Below, piece by piece: positions 30,333 through 41,700 of a stretch of DNA of 64,000 nucleotides. The translations under genes were made by a program, and so were the position numbers. Under the pieces are notes generated by a model, which was given only the letters and a program-made list of their open reading frames with translations, was not told the DNA's origin and made no database searches. This DNA is from Aphanomyces cochlioides (Eukaryota; Oomycota; Saprolegniomycetes; Saprolegniales; Verrucalvaceae): the NCBI GenBank assembly GCA_019828595.1, contig JAHQRK010000001.1:124001-188000 (forward strand). Reading direction: 5' to 3'. Every line of letters begins with the position of its first letter. Position 1 is the first letter of the stretch.

Positions 30333-33300
30333 ATGATCAATGATGACATCCTCGACGACGAGTTAGATCAGGCGGTTGAACACCCCTCGAGTGAATATGA
30401 TGACAGCGATGCCATCGACATCAAAGACTGGAATCAATCGTCGCAAGACTCCCGAGAAACGAGTTTTAAAGATCTGTACCGTCGCAAGAAAACTCCAATT
30501 GATCTCCGATCCTTTCTTGACAAGGACACTACAGATGAGAAACCAAAGAACGAAGACAGGTATATTTACTTTCGATATGCGCACGACCAACTCGAAGACC
30601 TTGTTGCAACTGCTGATCATCTTTACAATGCAGCCAGTCTACGGTCCAAACATTTCCTAGCACTTCAGAAAGCACGTATCGGCAAACCAAGCAAGCGATA
30701 TCAGTCAGGGACCTCCCTGGTGTCATCAACCTTACACAATCCTCCACAAGTGCCTCTGTCTACTTTCCATCGTGTTCAGCAAGTGGCGTGGGAGAATTCC
30801 ATTATCTGGGGTGACGAAGAGGAGGCAACTCAAACGTTTGAAGTGGAAGAGGACGACGATGGCTTTAGTGCCTCATCGTCCATGAAGCCGTCCAAGTTGT
30901 CTGATGTGGAAGTGGTACCTTCAATTAAAACTTACAGCGTGGACGACCTCACATACGAGTTTAAAGACGAAGGATTTGATATGACGAAGCCTCGCCAGTA
31001 CCGTTGGGAGATTCCAAGGGCTCCGACCCCTTCTCAGCCCAAACGAGAGAAGGCACCCTTGGCTTGCGCCTTAAACCCGTCCCTTATGGATGATCGTTGG
31101 CTTAGTGCAATTGGCTGGGATGATTGCCAAGATATGCCACCTTCACGTGTTCTTTTGGATGAAAATGATGTGCACTTGATATTATCCAATCCTTTGGTTG
31201 AAAATACCCGGGCCACCTTGCGCATTCCTGAGAGAAAGCTAGGTGCAATTGAAATCAGGAAGGAAGAACTGAAAAAGCAGAAAAATGAGAAGACCGACCG
31301 TATCAAGGATGTCATGGAAAACTTGGATTTGGGCCAGGAAACTGCAGAGACTCGGACTGGCGAAGCCAAGCGTAGCAAGAAAGATACACGTATTATCAAA
31401 AATATGGGCCATGTCCACCACTCATTGCCAGCCATTAAGCTCAGCCTCACCAAACCTGAACTACCTCTGGCTAAATTGCGTGAATTCCATCGTCCACGCG
31501 GCAAATTCAAAATTCACGAACACATGCATGTTTTCAGTGCAAAAGAAGCTGAAAAGACCAAGAGCGTCAAGCTCAATGAAGCTGAGCTCAGCGACCCAAC
31601 TTTGTCCCAAATCAAGAAGTCATCAGACTTGAATCCGACGGCTGGTGGTAAACTCATTCTACTCGAATACACGGAGCAGAATCCTCCTATGCTGTCGAAT
31701 CCTGGTATGGCTTCTCGAGTTCTGCATTACTGGCGTCCACCCGACACAAGCGACACGAGCAAATCGGACGATCCATCCCAGAAAGGAAAAGCCAAAAAGA
31801 AGAAACCCGTGCCTCCCACGGTGTCCATGGGTCAGGTTGTCACGCTGGATGACAACGAAGATTCTCCTTTCGTTGGTGATGTACCAGCCGGTAAAATGGT
31901 TACTTCCATGAATTCCAAGCTGTTCAAGATTCCCATCTTTCACCATGCTCCTCGCACTTCCTTCCTCGAATCTGACCCCGACAAATATGAGTTCTTCTTG
32001 GTTGCCCGCACTGTGTCGAAGAAAGCGAAGGGTTCAACGTCTATGTATATCATGGAGCTGCCTCCATTGTATCTTGCCGGACAAATCGAGCCACAAATCG
32101 AAGTGCCCGCTCCGAACTCCCGCAGTGCTAATGACTTCATTCGACCATACATGTCGTTCCACATATTGCGGCTGTTTAAGAAAACGAGCGACGGTGAACG
32201 TCTGAAAATCGAAGACATCACTCGCGCGTTTCCAAACCAGTCTGGCACAGCCATTCGCAAACGTATGAAGGAAGTCGCAACGTTTGAACGTGGAGGCAAT
32301 GACTCAGGTTGGTGGAAGAAGAAGCCTCCTTCGGAACTCATCAGTGAGGATGAAATTCGAGCAAACGTATCCCCAGAGTCCGTGTGCCTGTACGAAAGTA
32401 TGATGAGTGGTCATCAACGATTATTGGACATGGGTTTGACGAAACAATTTACTCCCAACGGTGTCCAAGGTGCAATCTCTCATTTGATGAAACGACTCAA
32501 GAACCGAGAGCAAACGATGTCGAGCAAGATTTTGGGACCAAAAGGACTTACAGGTCGTGCATTAGCAATCGAAGAGAAGAAGTTGTGGGATCAAGATCCT
32601 GTTATTATCAACCTGCGCAACGACATTCAGATTGCTCGATCTATCAACGAGCAATTGCTGCTGACGCCATGGAATTTGACAAATGGATACGTTGAATGCC
32701 ATCTCCAAGGAAAAGGTTCTGGCATGTTGCTACTGGGTGGTATTGGTGATCCTTCAGCTCGTGGTGAAGGCTTTAGTTTTGTACGTGTACCGCAATCCCG
32801 TGCGAAGAAGAAAGAAGGCGAAGAGATTGCTGTTTCTGAAGAGGCAGAAGTGCAAAAAGCCGTGGCGGCTGTAACGGGAACAACAGCAGATTTGCGTAAA
32901 TTAAAGATGAAGGAGGCCGGTGAAGTTTTGAAAAATTTGGGTATGTCGGAAAGTGACATCAAGAAATTGCGTCGTTGGGATCGTATCTTTATGGTACGTG
33001 AATTGAGTACTCGTGCGTCGGCCCACGGTTTAGCCGGCGGTTTGCGAAAGTTTGTCCGTGGAGCTCGCAAATCGTTGAATGCCCAACAGCAAGAATACCG
33101 ACGCAAATGCGATGTCATTTATGACCGTCAGTTGGAAGTTTTGAGCTCAACGAAGACAGACTTTGAAGACGACAGTGAAAGTGGCTCAGATGAGGATGAC
33201 AGCTTTGTGGAGGACTTAGAAGATGATTTGCTTGGCGATGACACGACAACAGCCAACAATAACCGTGGGCCCAAAGATATATTTAAACAGGGCAGTGGTG

Positions 33301-34589
33301 GTTTGAACCGATCAAAGGAAACATTGAACGAGCGCGATGACTTGGCCGAACTGCGTCGTCTTAAGGAAGATATGCGTGATGGCGCTCCTGCTCCTTCGAG
33401 TCGTATCAATCGACCTGACCTCGATGCGAATAGCCTTCGCAACAACTTGAAGGCTAGTGGTATTAAGGACAGTCTGTCTCAATCGTCCATGGCGTCAACT
33501 AAAGGAAACTCCGTTGCGTCGTCTGCGCTCCCATCTCCTGCTGAACCGGCTTCCCGAGCTCAATCGCCTCGAGCTAGCCAACATCGTCAAGCGATCAAGC
33601 GAACGACACGCATTATTGAAGAAGACGGCACTGAGACAGTGAAGATTGAGTTCATTATTGACCCCAAACGTATCGGCATGTTTATAGCCGCTCAAAAATT
33701 CAAAGAGCGTCAGCAAAAAGACGAAGAGCGAAACCAACTGCGGAAGCGCAAGAAGCTTGAGGACGCTGAGAACGACCAAAGTTTATTGAAAAAGCAGATC
33801 TCAGATGAGCTAAAGCAGCTGAAGAAGAAAGAAGAAGCGACCAAGGGATACGTTGAAATGCTCGAAAAGGGCCAAGACTTATCAGCTGGCGGCCGAGGTG
33901 TGATCAAATGCACTGCTTGTGGTCAAATTGGGCATATTCGAACGAACCGCAATTGCCCACTTTTCATCGAAACCAAAACAGAGGTGTCAAAGAGCATCAA
34001 ATCCGATGCTCCTCTTAAACTCACATTGAAGAAGTCGAACTTGGAGGAAATCATGAAAGAAGACAGTTTGACTCTGAACCTGGCGGACTTGAGAGAGGGG
34101 GCGAGAAAACATCAAATCGAGAAGAAGCGCAAGCGAATGCAGGATGTTGCTGAAAGTGCTGAAATTTACAAGAAGCAATACGGCTCCAAGGAGAAGAAGG
34201 CGGAGCACATTCGTCTTCCGATAGCTCGTTTGAACGGACTTCTCGAGAAGGTGCTTTTCAATCTTATCGATATGCCGGAGAGTCAGCTCTTCCGCGAACC
34301 AGTGGATGGCAATCTTGTCCGTGATTATTATAATATCATCAAGCGGCCGATGGACCTCAGACGCATGAAGTCGAAACTACGAGATCTCGAGTACGACTCG
34401 ATGCGATCATTCCTTGCTGATGTCGAATTGATGGCAACCAACTCGAAGATGTACAACGGCGAACAGAACCCAATTACAAAGAATGCAGTGAAGGTGCTTG
34501 AGCGTGCGAGAGACGATTTGCAGCAGCTCAATACGGACGGGGCCTTGCATTCCCTGCAAAAGTTGGCTCGAACGCAATCTGTTTCATAG
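30333..34589 (+). CDS. TAF1: TAF1, TFIID subunit 1
   Basis: The largest TFIID subunit, a nuclear scaffold that helps place TBP at RNA polymerase II promoters. Single exon, 1,418 residues from ATG 30333. An in-frame ATG at 30213 exists, but the sequence between is repetitive and next to the MULE end, so I chose the later start. The N-terminus is acidic (DDELDQAVEH). The conserved DUF3591/HAT-like core runs about residues 440-900, with LLEYTEQNPPMLSNPGMASR, PPLYLAGQIEPQIEVPAP and TPWNLTNGYVECHLQGKGSG. A zinc knuckle CTACGQIGHIRTNRNC (C-x2-C-x4-H-x6-C) lies near 1192. A single bromodomain near 1292-1400 has PMDLRRMKSKL and the acetyl-lysine-binding Asn in SKMYNG. One bromodomain resembles plant rather than animal TAF1. 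Acidic Ser-rich stretches are near residue 955. Confidence 0.95.
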   Translation: MINDDILDDELDQAVEHPSSEYDDSDAIDIKDWNQSSQDSRETSFKDLYRRKKTPIDLRSFLDKDTTDEKPKNEDRYIYFRYAHDQLEDLVATADHLYNAASLRSKHFLALQKARIGKPSKRYQSGTSLVSSTLHNPPQVPLSTFHRVQQVAWENSIIWGDEEEATQTFEVEEDDDGFSASSSMKPSKLSDVEVVPSIKTYSVDDLTYEFKDEGFDMTKPRQYRWEIPRAPTPSQPKREKAPLACALNPSLMDDRWLSAIGWDDCQDMPPSRVLLDENDVHLILSNPLVENTRATLRIPERKLGAIEIRKEELKKQKNEKTDRIKDVMENLDLGQETAETRTGEAKRSKKDTRIIKNMGHVHHSLPAIKLSLTKPELPLAKLREFHRPRGKFKIHEHMHVFSAKEAEKTKSVKLNEAELSDPTLSQIKKSSDLNPTAGGKLILLEYTEQNPPMLSNPGMASRVLHYWRPPDTSDTSKSDDPSQKGKAKKKKPVPPTVSMGQVVTLDDNEDSPFVGDVPAGKMVTSMNSKLFKIPIFHHAPRTSFLESDPDKYEFFLVARTVSKKAKGSTSMYIMELPPLYLAGQIEPQIEVPAPNSRSANDFIRPYMSFHILRLFKKTSDGERLKIEDITRAFPNQSGTAIRKRMKEVATFERGGNDSGWWKKKPPSELISEDEIRANVSPESVCLYESMMSGHQRLLDMGLTKQFTPNGVQGAISHLMKRLKNREQTMSSKILGPKGLTGRALAIEEKKLWDQDPVIINLRNDIQIARSINEQLLLTPWNLTNGYVECHLQGKGSGMLLLGGIGDPSARGEGFSFVRVPQSRAKKKEGEEIAVSEEAEVQKAVAAVTGTTADLRKLKMKEAGEVLKNLGMSESDIKKLRRWDRIFMVRELSTRASAHGLAGGLRKFVRGARKSLNAQQQEYRRKCDVIYDRQLEVLSSTKTDFEDDSESGSDEDDSFVEDLEDDLLGDDTTTANNNRGPKDIFKQGSGGLNRSKETLNERDDLAELRRLKEDMRDGAPAPSSRINRPDLDANSLRNNLKASGIKDSLSQSSMASTKGNSVASSALPSPAEPASRAQSPRASQHRQAIKRTTRIIEEDGTETVKIEFIIDPKRIGMFIAAQKFKERQQKDEERNQLRKRKKLEDAENDQSLLKKQISDELKQLKKKEEATKGYVEMLEKGQDLSAGGRGVIKCTACGQIGHIRTNRNCPLFIETKTEVSKSIKSDAPLKLTLKKSNLEEIMKEDSLTLNLADLREGARKHQIEKKRKRMQDVAESAEIYKKQYGSKEKKAEHIRLPIARLNGLLEKVLFNLIDMPESQLFREPVDGNLVRDYYNIIKRPMDLRRMKSKLRDLEYDSMRSFLADVELMATNSKMYNGEQNPITKNAVKVLERARDDLQQLNTDGALHSLQKLARTQSVS

Positions 34590-34776
34590 TGCACGTTTAA
34601 ATTTTTTATCAAAGCTGTTGGTTTAGCATATCAAAGCAATCGAAAATTGCGTTCAAACCGCGTCACTTGGTACGGCCACATCTTCTGCAGTTCATAACAT
34701 TCGATTTTGATTGGATGGAAATATCATCCGCGAAAGTGACCTTTCGTCAGTGTTCGAAATCAACCCTGGGGCACGG

Positions 34777-37700
34777 ATGGAAAGGACAGAGAGAACGCCG
34801 CTCCTCACCAAGGCGGAATCTCTCGGAGACACATGCCCTGAGAGAAATGGATGTCTCTCATCCATGCTCTTTACGTGGATGAACCCACTCCTCGACCTTG
34901 GGAATAAGCGACCCCTTGAAATGGAAGATCTCTTCCAGCTCAATCCAGATTTGCGCGCCAATTCGGCCAACAACCGTTTTCAAGAGTATTGGGAGCGAGA
35001 GCTCACTATGCCACGACCAAGCCTCGCCCGTGCGCTATTCTATGCCTTTGGATTCAAGTTTTTGGCTGCTGGGTTCCTTCGATTAGTTCGGGACTCGTTG
35101 CAGTTTGTAGGGCCTTTTGTGATCCAGCGAGTGATCACATACTTACTTACCCCAGATGCCCCTCAGTCTGAAGGTCTACTCTGTGTCGCATTTATATTCT
35201 TTGGTGGGGTGCTTCAATCATTCTGCTTCAGGAATTACATGTACTATGTTTTTGAGACTGGATTACTCTTCCGGTCGGCAATTGTCAGTGCTGTTTATCG
35301 CAAATCACTCCAACTCTCTGCTGCTGCCCGTTCTAAACACTCGGCTGGTGAAATCACAAATCTTATGTCAATTGATGCTCAGCGAATCCAAGATTTGATG
35401 GCCGACCTTCATGCTATTTGGTAAGAACAGGCATTTTTCATTGAACCGAACTCCGCTAGGTATGGTCCTTTCCTCATATCCGTAGCATGCACTTTTCTCT
35501 ATTGGCAAATGGGTGCTGCATCGTTTGCTGGGCTAGCAGTTATCGTCCTCGTTATTCCTATTACGTGGTGTATCTCTCGTTCTATGAGGGTACTACAAGG
35601 GAAACTCATGAAGGTGAAGGACGAACGAATCAAAGCATGCTATGAAGTTCTTAGCGGAATCAAAGTTATTAAATTTCAGGCGTGGGAAGATAGCTTTCAG
35701 AATCGAATCCTCGACTTTCGGCAAGAAGAGCTGCGAAAATTGACTCACTACCTACTGGCTCGAACAGCTTCAGCATCACTTTTCAACGGTGTACCATCAC
35801 TTGTTACGATAGCAACGTTTACAACATTCGTGCTTATGGGTCACTATATGAGCACAACAACTGCGCTTACGTCCCTCTCGCTCTTCACAATAATGCGTTA
35901 TCCTCTCTTTGTGCTCCCTACAGTCGTCAACGCAATCGTAGAGGCATCTGTGAGCTTTTATCGTCTCGAATCTTTTCTCCTGGAGAGTGAACGTGTACCC
36001 GTTGGCCATGGAAACCTTCTAACGACGGGGATCGTGCTTGTAAATGCCACTTTTGCCTGGGATGAAGTTAGTACCCGAAGACGATCGATTGATGCCGCAT
36101 TACGTGGAGTTAACCTCTCTTTAGCTAACTCTGGGCTTTGTGCTATAGTTGGTGCAGTGGGCAGCGGGAAATCCACTCTTTTGTCAGGTCTACTTGGTGA
36201 CGCGCCTTGCACACAAGGTATGTTGTCAACTATCGCTCGTGTACTAACACGTGGCTCTAGGTTCAGTCTCACTCAGAGGTTCCATTGCGTACGTTGCACA
36301 ACAACCATTTATTCAGAATGCGACTGTGCGGGACAACATTTGTTTTGGTCTTCCTTACGATCACGCTAAATACCAAGAAGCGATTCGTGTGTGTTGCCTC
36401 GAAGACGATCTCAAGGTTCTTGCAGCTGGCGATCAAACAGAAATCGGTGAGAAGGGCATCAATCTCAGTGGTGGCCAACGCACGAGAGTGGCTCTGGCTC
36501 GTGCGGTTTACCAAGACGCTGACATCTACCTTTTGGACGATATTTTGGCCGCTGTGGATGCGCACGTTGGAGCGACAATTTTTCGAGATTGCGTAGTTGA
36601 CTTTCTCAGCACCAAGCTTGTTGTGCTTGTCACCAACAACCTTCAGGTTCTGCCCATGTGTGATTCGATTGCCGTTCTGCAAGGCGGTCAAGTCGTTGAA
36701 CACGCCACTTATTCTGAATTGATGACTGACTCAAGTGGAGTTTTAGCTGGTATGGTGGCCGCTTACACTCAACTTGATGTAACCGAATTGCCTGTGTCCG
36801 AAGGAGATATGTTTGCGACAACTCCACGTGGTGGATATCAATTGAAGCGCCAGCCATCTAGTGAGATCATCGAAAGAGGTGGAGGTCTGATGACCAATGA
36901 AGATCGATCAACTGGAGGTGTTCCCTGGCGGATATATTGCATCTGGCTCCGAGCCTGTGGTGGCCCTTTAGTTGCTTTCGCAATCCTCGTCGTCTTTGGT
37001 CTAACTCAAGCCACAAATGTTGCCTCGACTCTTTGGCTGAGCCATTGGGCATCGATCGACGCTGACATTGCACCTGAAGCACGAAGATTCAGTGTGTACC
37101 TTTTTATCGGACTCAATCTTAGTTTTGTGGTGCTTATCTACGTTCGGATCTTATTGCTGTACACCGCAGGACTTGTTGGAAGTCGACGTATCTTTCAAGC
37201 ATTGCTGAATCAAGTACTCCGAGCACCAATGCTCTTTTTCGACACTACTCCACTTGGCCGCATCGTAAATCGACTCTCCAAGGACATATACGCTGTGGAT
37301 GAAGATATTCCATCCACTTGGGCAAATGTGTTGACGACCCTGATTGGAGTTGCCGTCACTCTCCTGACTATCCTTGTCGTCACTCCATGGTTTGGGTTAG
37401 CCCTTGGCCCTCTTGCTCTCTTTTACTGGAGCTCGCAGCGCTACTTTATTAAAACGTCACGAGAGCTTCAGCGCCTCGATTCGATCTCGCGTTCGCCTAT
37501 CTATGCTCTTGCCAGTGAAACTCTCGACGGTCTATCCACAATTCGCGCCTTTCGAGTTGAGCCAGCATTTTTTCACCGCCAAATGCACCTCGTGGATAGA
37601 AACCAGCGAGCATACTACCTGAACTTCTCCGCGAATTGCTGGCTGGGCCTTCGACTAGAATTTTCAGGTGAAATTTGGCTTACACTATTGTTTAACTTTG

Positions 37701-38683
37701 GAATAGGTGCCATGGTTGCATCCTTTGCGACTCTCTTCGCTGTGCTCAACCACTCAAACTCGTCACCTGCTTTTGCCGGACTTGCCGGTGTCTCCCTCTC
37801 TTACGCATTCAGTGTGACACCTGCTCTGAATATGTCAGTGCGGTATCTAAGCCAACTTCAGACGCAGATGGTCAGCATTGAACGTGTTGAGGCTTACACA
37901 ACTATGCCTATTGAGCGCGAATTCCGCAGTTTAAACGCCCCTCCAAGTATCACATGGCCATCGTCTGGTGAGATTTCGTTCCAAAATGTTGATTTGCGAT
38001 ACCGCGTCGGCCTTCCCCGAGTCCTGCGTCGGCTGAGCTGTACAATTACGGCCAAAGAGAAAATTGGTGTGGTCGGACGCACTGGTGCTGGGAAGTCCAG
38101 TCTTGTCGTTGCTCTAATGCGACTCTCTGAGATCGACGGTGGTCACATCTATATCGATGCTGTTGATATTTCAACAATTGGACTCCACGATCTACGGGAG
38201 AAAATCTCGATCATTCCCCAAGACCCAGTGCTTTTCTCTGGTTCCATTCGATCGAACGTTGATCCATTCAATGCCCGCGCCGATGATGAAATTTGGACTG
38301 CTCTCAAGAAGGTGCATTTGACTGTTGGGTCTCTTGATGACATTGTTGACGAGCGGGGGGCTAACCTGAGCGTCGGAGAGCGACAATTACTCTGTATTGC
38401 GAGGGCCATGCTCAAGCGCTCCAAGATAATTCTGATGGATGAAGCCACGGCATCAATTGATTCGGACACCGATCGGCAGATCCAGCGAAGCTTTCGCGAA
38501 GTATTTGCCGACTGTACGTGTATCACAATCGCCCATCGTCTGAACACCATCATGGACTCGGACAAAATTCTCGTCATGGATCGAGGATCTGCGGTTGAGT
38601 TCGACGCACCCAAGCACCTCCTCAAGCAGAAGGACAGTATATTTGCGACTCTCGTCGCCCGTTCGCGCGACTCCAACAAGTGA
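34777..38683 (+). CDS. ABCC (MRP-type) transporter
   Basis: A full ABC exporter, probably moving organic anions or conjugates across plasma or vacuolar membrane; the substrate cannot be read from sequence. Three exons: 34777-35420, 35460-36217, 36261-38683, with introns of 39 and 43 nt; total 1,274 residues in phase. Start ATG 34777 gives MERTERTPLL. Order is TMD1, NBD1, TMD2, NBD2, with no TMD0. NBD1: Walker A GAVGSGKSTL (about 447), LSGGQRTRVALARA (about 537), Walker B IYLLDDILAAVD. The H-loop position reads VTNN rather than His. NBD2: GRTGAGKSS (about 1074), LSVGERQLLCIARA, ILMDEATASID, and His in TIAHRLN. Asp instead of Glu after Walker B in NBD1 is typical of ABCC, where site 1 is degenerate. 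It ends 41 bp from the myosin stop on the other strand. Confidence 0.94.
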
Positions 38684-38724
38684 AGGTAAATCAAATCAGT
38701 TAACTTAGAAATATCCATAAAACA

Positions 38725-41700
38725 TCACAACCACTTGCCACTTGACGGGGTGACCGGGTCTGGGTTGATCTTGTGCTCCTTGAGAAGCTGACGCAGCCGC
38801 TCGTTTTCCTTGGTCATGCGGGCCAACTCTTGGCGGAGGTCCATCACTTCTGCCTCGAAGCGCTTGTTGGCTGCAAGAATGTCGTCAGAGCGATGGAGCA
38901 GCGCCATTGCGTCCGATTCAGCTTGTTTAGCTCGGCTGAGCTCAGCTCCAAAGCTGCCTTCAGACGTCGCGGCTTCAGGAGACGTGAGAGGAGTCGAGTG
39001 AGACGAACGCGGCGACGGTTCGTTCCAGTTGGTACGATCAAGCTTGGGTGGCTTGCGACCTTCGGGTTCTTCCTCAGGTTGAGCTTCCAACTCGGCCACG
39101 AGACGCGCTTCTGCCTCAATGCGCTCGCGCCGAGCGGCAGCTTCGATACGAGCCAGAAGCTCAGCGCGGATCTTGCGATAGCGGAAGGCCACCTTGACGG
39201 ACGTGACGGCATGTCGAACACGTCGTAGGTACGCCATTTCAATAACGCAGCGACCAAACGCTTGCAATTTGATAGCTGCTTTGATCTGACGGGCCAATTT
39301 GCGGCGTGCGATGAAGCCAAGGACAATCTTTTGAAGGATCGTGGCTTGTTCATACTCGAAATCGGACTTGAGCGCCTCCAACTCTTCAAGCGCACCAGAT
39401 TTGAAGTAGACAAGGGTCTTGCCCATTTGGTACTCGACTGGCATGTTGAAACCCATCGTGCGCAAGAGGCAAGCGCAGGTTTCCTGCTCCGAGAGGTCGC
39501 GCACCATCGACGGTGGGAACATGAGAGCATATCGAGTCGCCAGTTCGTGCGCAGTGAGACGACTAGGGTAGCCAGCTCGGGAGATACGAATGGCATCGAT
39601 GACACCAGCCGATCGGAGCTGGGAGACGACCATGGGCTTGTCAAATTCGACAGGGCTCTTGACTGAGTTGGGTTTGATACAGCGAACGTAGTGGACATTG
39701 GTTGCCTCGATGGTTTCCATGAGTTTACTCAACGACGTTTTGAACTGTTGGCCAAGCGTCTTGGGAGGTACGGCTTTGCGTCGAGCACCAAAAGCCTTGT
39801 CGACAACTTGTTCCGGTTTCTCCAAAAGTTTGCCTTTGCGACGATTGTTCCAAGCATGGACGATGGATGGAACGGCCTCGGCTGGTTTTTCGGGAGCAGC
39901 CGGTTCAGGCTCTTCGTTCGGAAACAACGAGACAACAAATTCAACCGAGCTCGATTGCACGAGGGTGAGCAGATCAGGCATGAGGGCGTCCCGATGCTTC
40001 TCCATGAAGCCAACCGACTCGTACGTCACCGCACCGGCATAATGCTTGATCGTGAACTGCGTCTTCTTGACCTTGGCAAACGAAATCACTGGGCTGTCTT
40101 TAGCATGCGTGCGGATTTTATTCACGAGGGCTTCTTCCGTGCCACGGGGCTGACGGATGTGATCGTTCATGAGGCTGATCACACCAAGTTTGCCTTCGAT
40201 GAGGTTGAGAATATCTTGGTTGTCAGCATATTGGATATGGTCCCATGCAAGTCCTTCTCGAATGTACTCGTCTTGGACGCTCGAGAAAACATCCTTGACA
40301 AACTTTTGCTGCAGTTTCTCATTGGCGTAGTTGATGCAGAATTGCTCAAATCCGTTGTGTTTGAAGTCTTCAAAGCCAAAGATATCGAGCACGCCGATTT
40401 GCGTCGCAGCAGTTTCGACGGCGATCGCTTCGTTGATGCGTCGGACCAGCCAGTCAAACAGGTTGGCATAAATAGCTTTGGCGAGTGCGTCGCGATTTTC
40501 AAGGGCTTCGACAACATTCAGGGGGACCGTGACAGACTCGCGGTTGGATGCAATCGTGCGATTGCAAAATGCATGTTCGATCGTCTCAGACGGAAGACCG
40601 AGCAACTGGGACACAATGGCGAGTTCATCAGCGTTGGCAACCGCCGATGTCGTCTCGCTCTTGCTCAAAAATGTAATTTCACCCAAATGCAAAATACCAG
40701 CCAGGACATTGTACAGCGTCCTAGATAAGACTTAGTGAAATTGTAGACGGAGAGGATGTAGTACCATCGAAAAGCTTCGTTCATATCGATGAGCCCCAAT
40801 GCCTTTTCAGTCTTTTGGAGCCACGCAGCGTCGTCCATGCCATCGATCTGCATGTTGCCCAAGAGTCCCGTGTAATGGTACTTGTGCATTGGGTCCAGGT
40901 GGAGTTTCTTCTGGTCTGTTGGTGAAAGACCAGCGAGGAGCTACAAAAAAATTCAGCAAATTTTCAAGAGCTTGGCATTTGTACCTGGTAAAAGATATGA
41001 TAGTTGCGCTCGCCTTCCGTGAACGAGACGACACGAGACTTTTCCAACAAGTAAGTTTCGCATCGACCTCCGCGAAGTCGGCCTTGGGCGTCAAACTGGA
41101 GTTGCGTGAATTTACCAAAGCGAGACGAGTTGTCATTGCGAGTAGTCTTGGCGTTCCCAAAGGATTCCAAGAGAGGATTCACGTCAATGACACGCGCAAT
41201 GGTCGAATCTTCACGACCGCCAGCAACAGTCGCAAGATGATGCATGACAATCTTGGTTGTCTCGGTCTTACCCGCGCCAGACTCACCACTCACGAGAATA
41301 CTTTGGTTGCGAACACCGCCGGCGGTTTTAGACATCATGTGCTTGTAAGCGCTAGTAGACGTCGCGTAGACGTGAGGTGGAAGACTTTCTCGAGGCTTGC
41401 TCAGGTATTTTTCATGCAATGATTCGCCATAAAGCGATGGAAGCCACTGATATGGGTTGACGGCAATCACAATTTCGTTCGAGTACGTATCTACATGGAG
41501 AAAGTCAGAAAAAAACCCGATAGAGGTCACTGTACAAGGTTGTGCGGCTTCGAATCGGCTCTTGAGATTGTACAGAATAGACGGCTCGTTGAGGAAACGG
41601 AGGTTGCGCATATCCTGGACACCTTCGTGGTGAGCGATGGCAAGCGGAAGGGAATCAATCTCGGTCGCTTGTGTGCCTCCGACAGCTCGGATTACCTCTG

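Noticed and set aside
39691..40728. Long plus-strand open frame (345 codons) opposite the myosin
   Set aside because: It is the complement of a well-supported motor domain; no independent motifs. Similar antisense frames opposite CRN, TAF1 and PI3K were also dropped.
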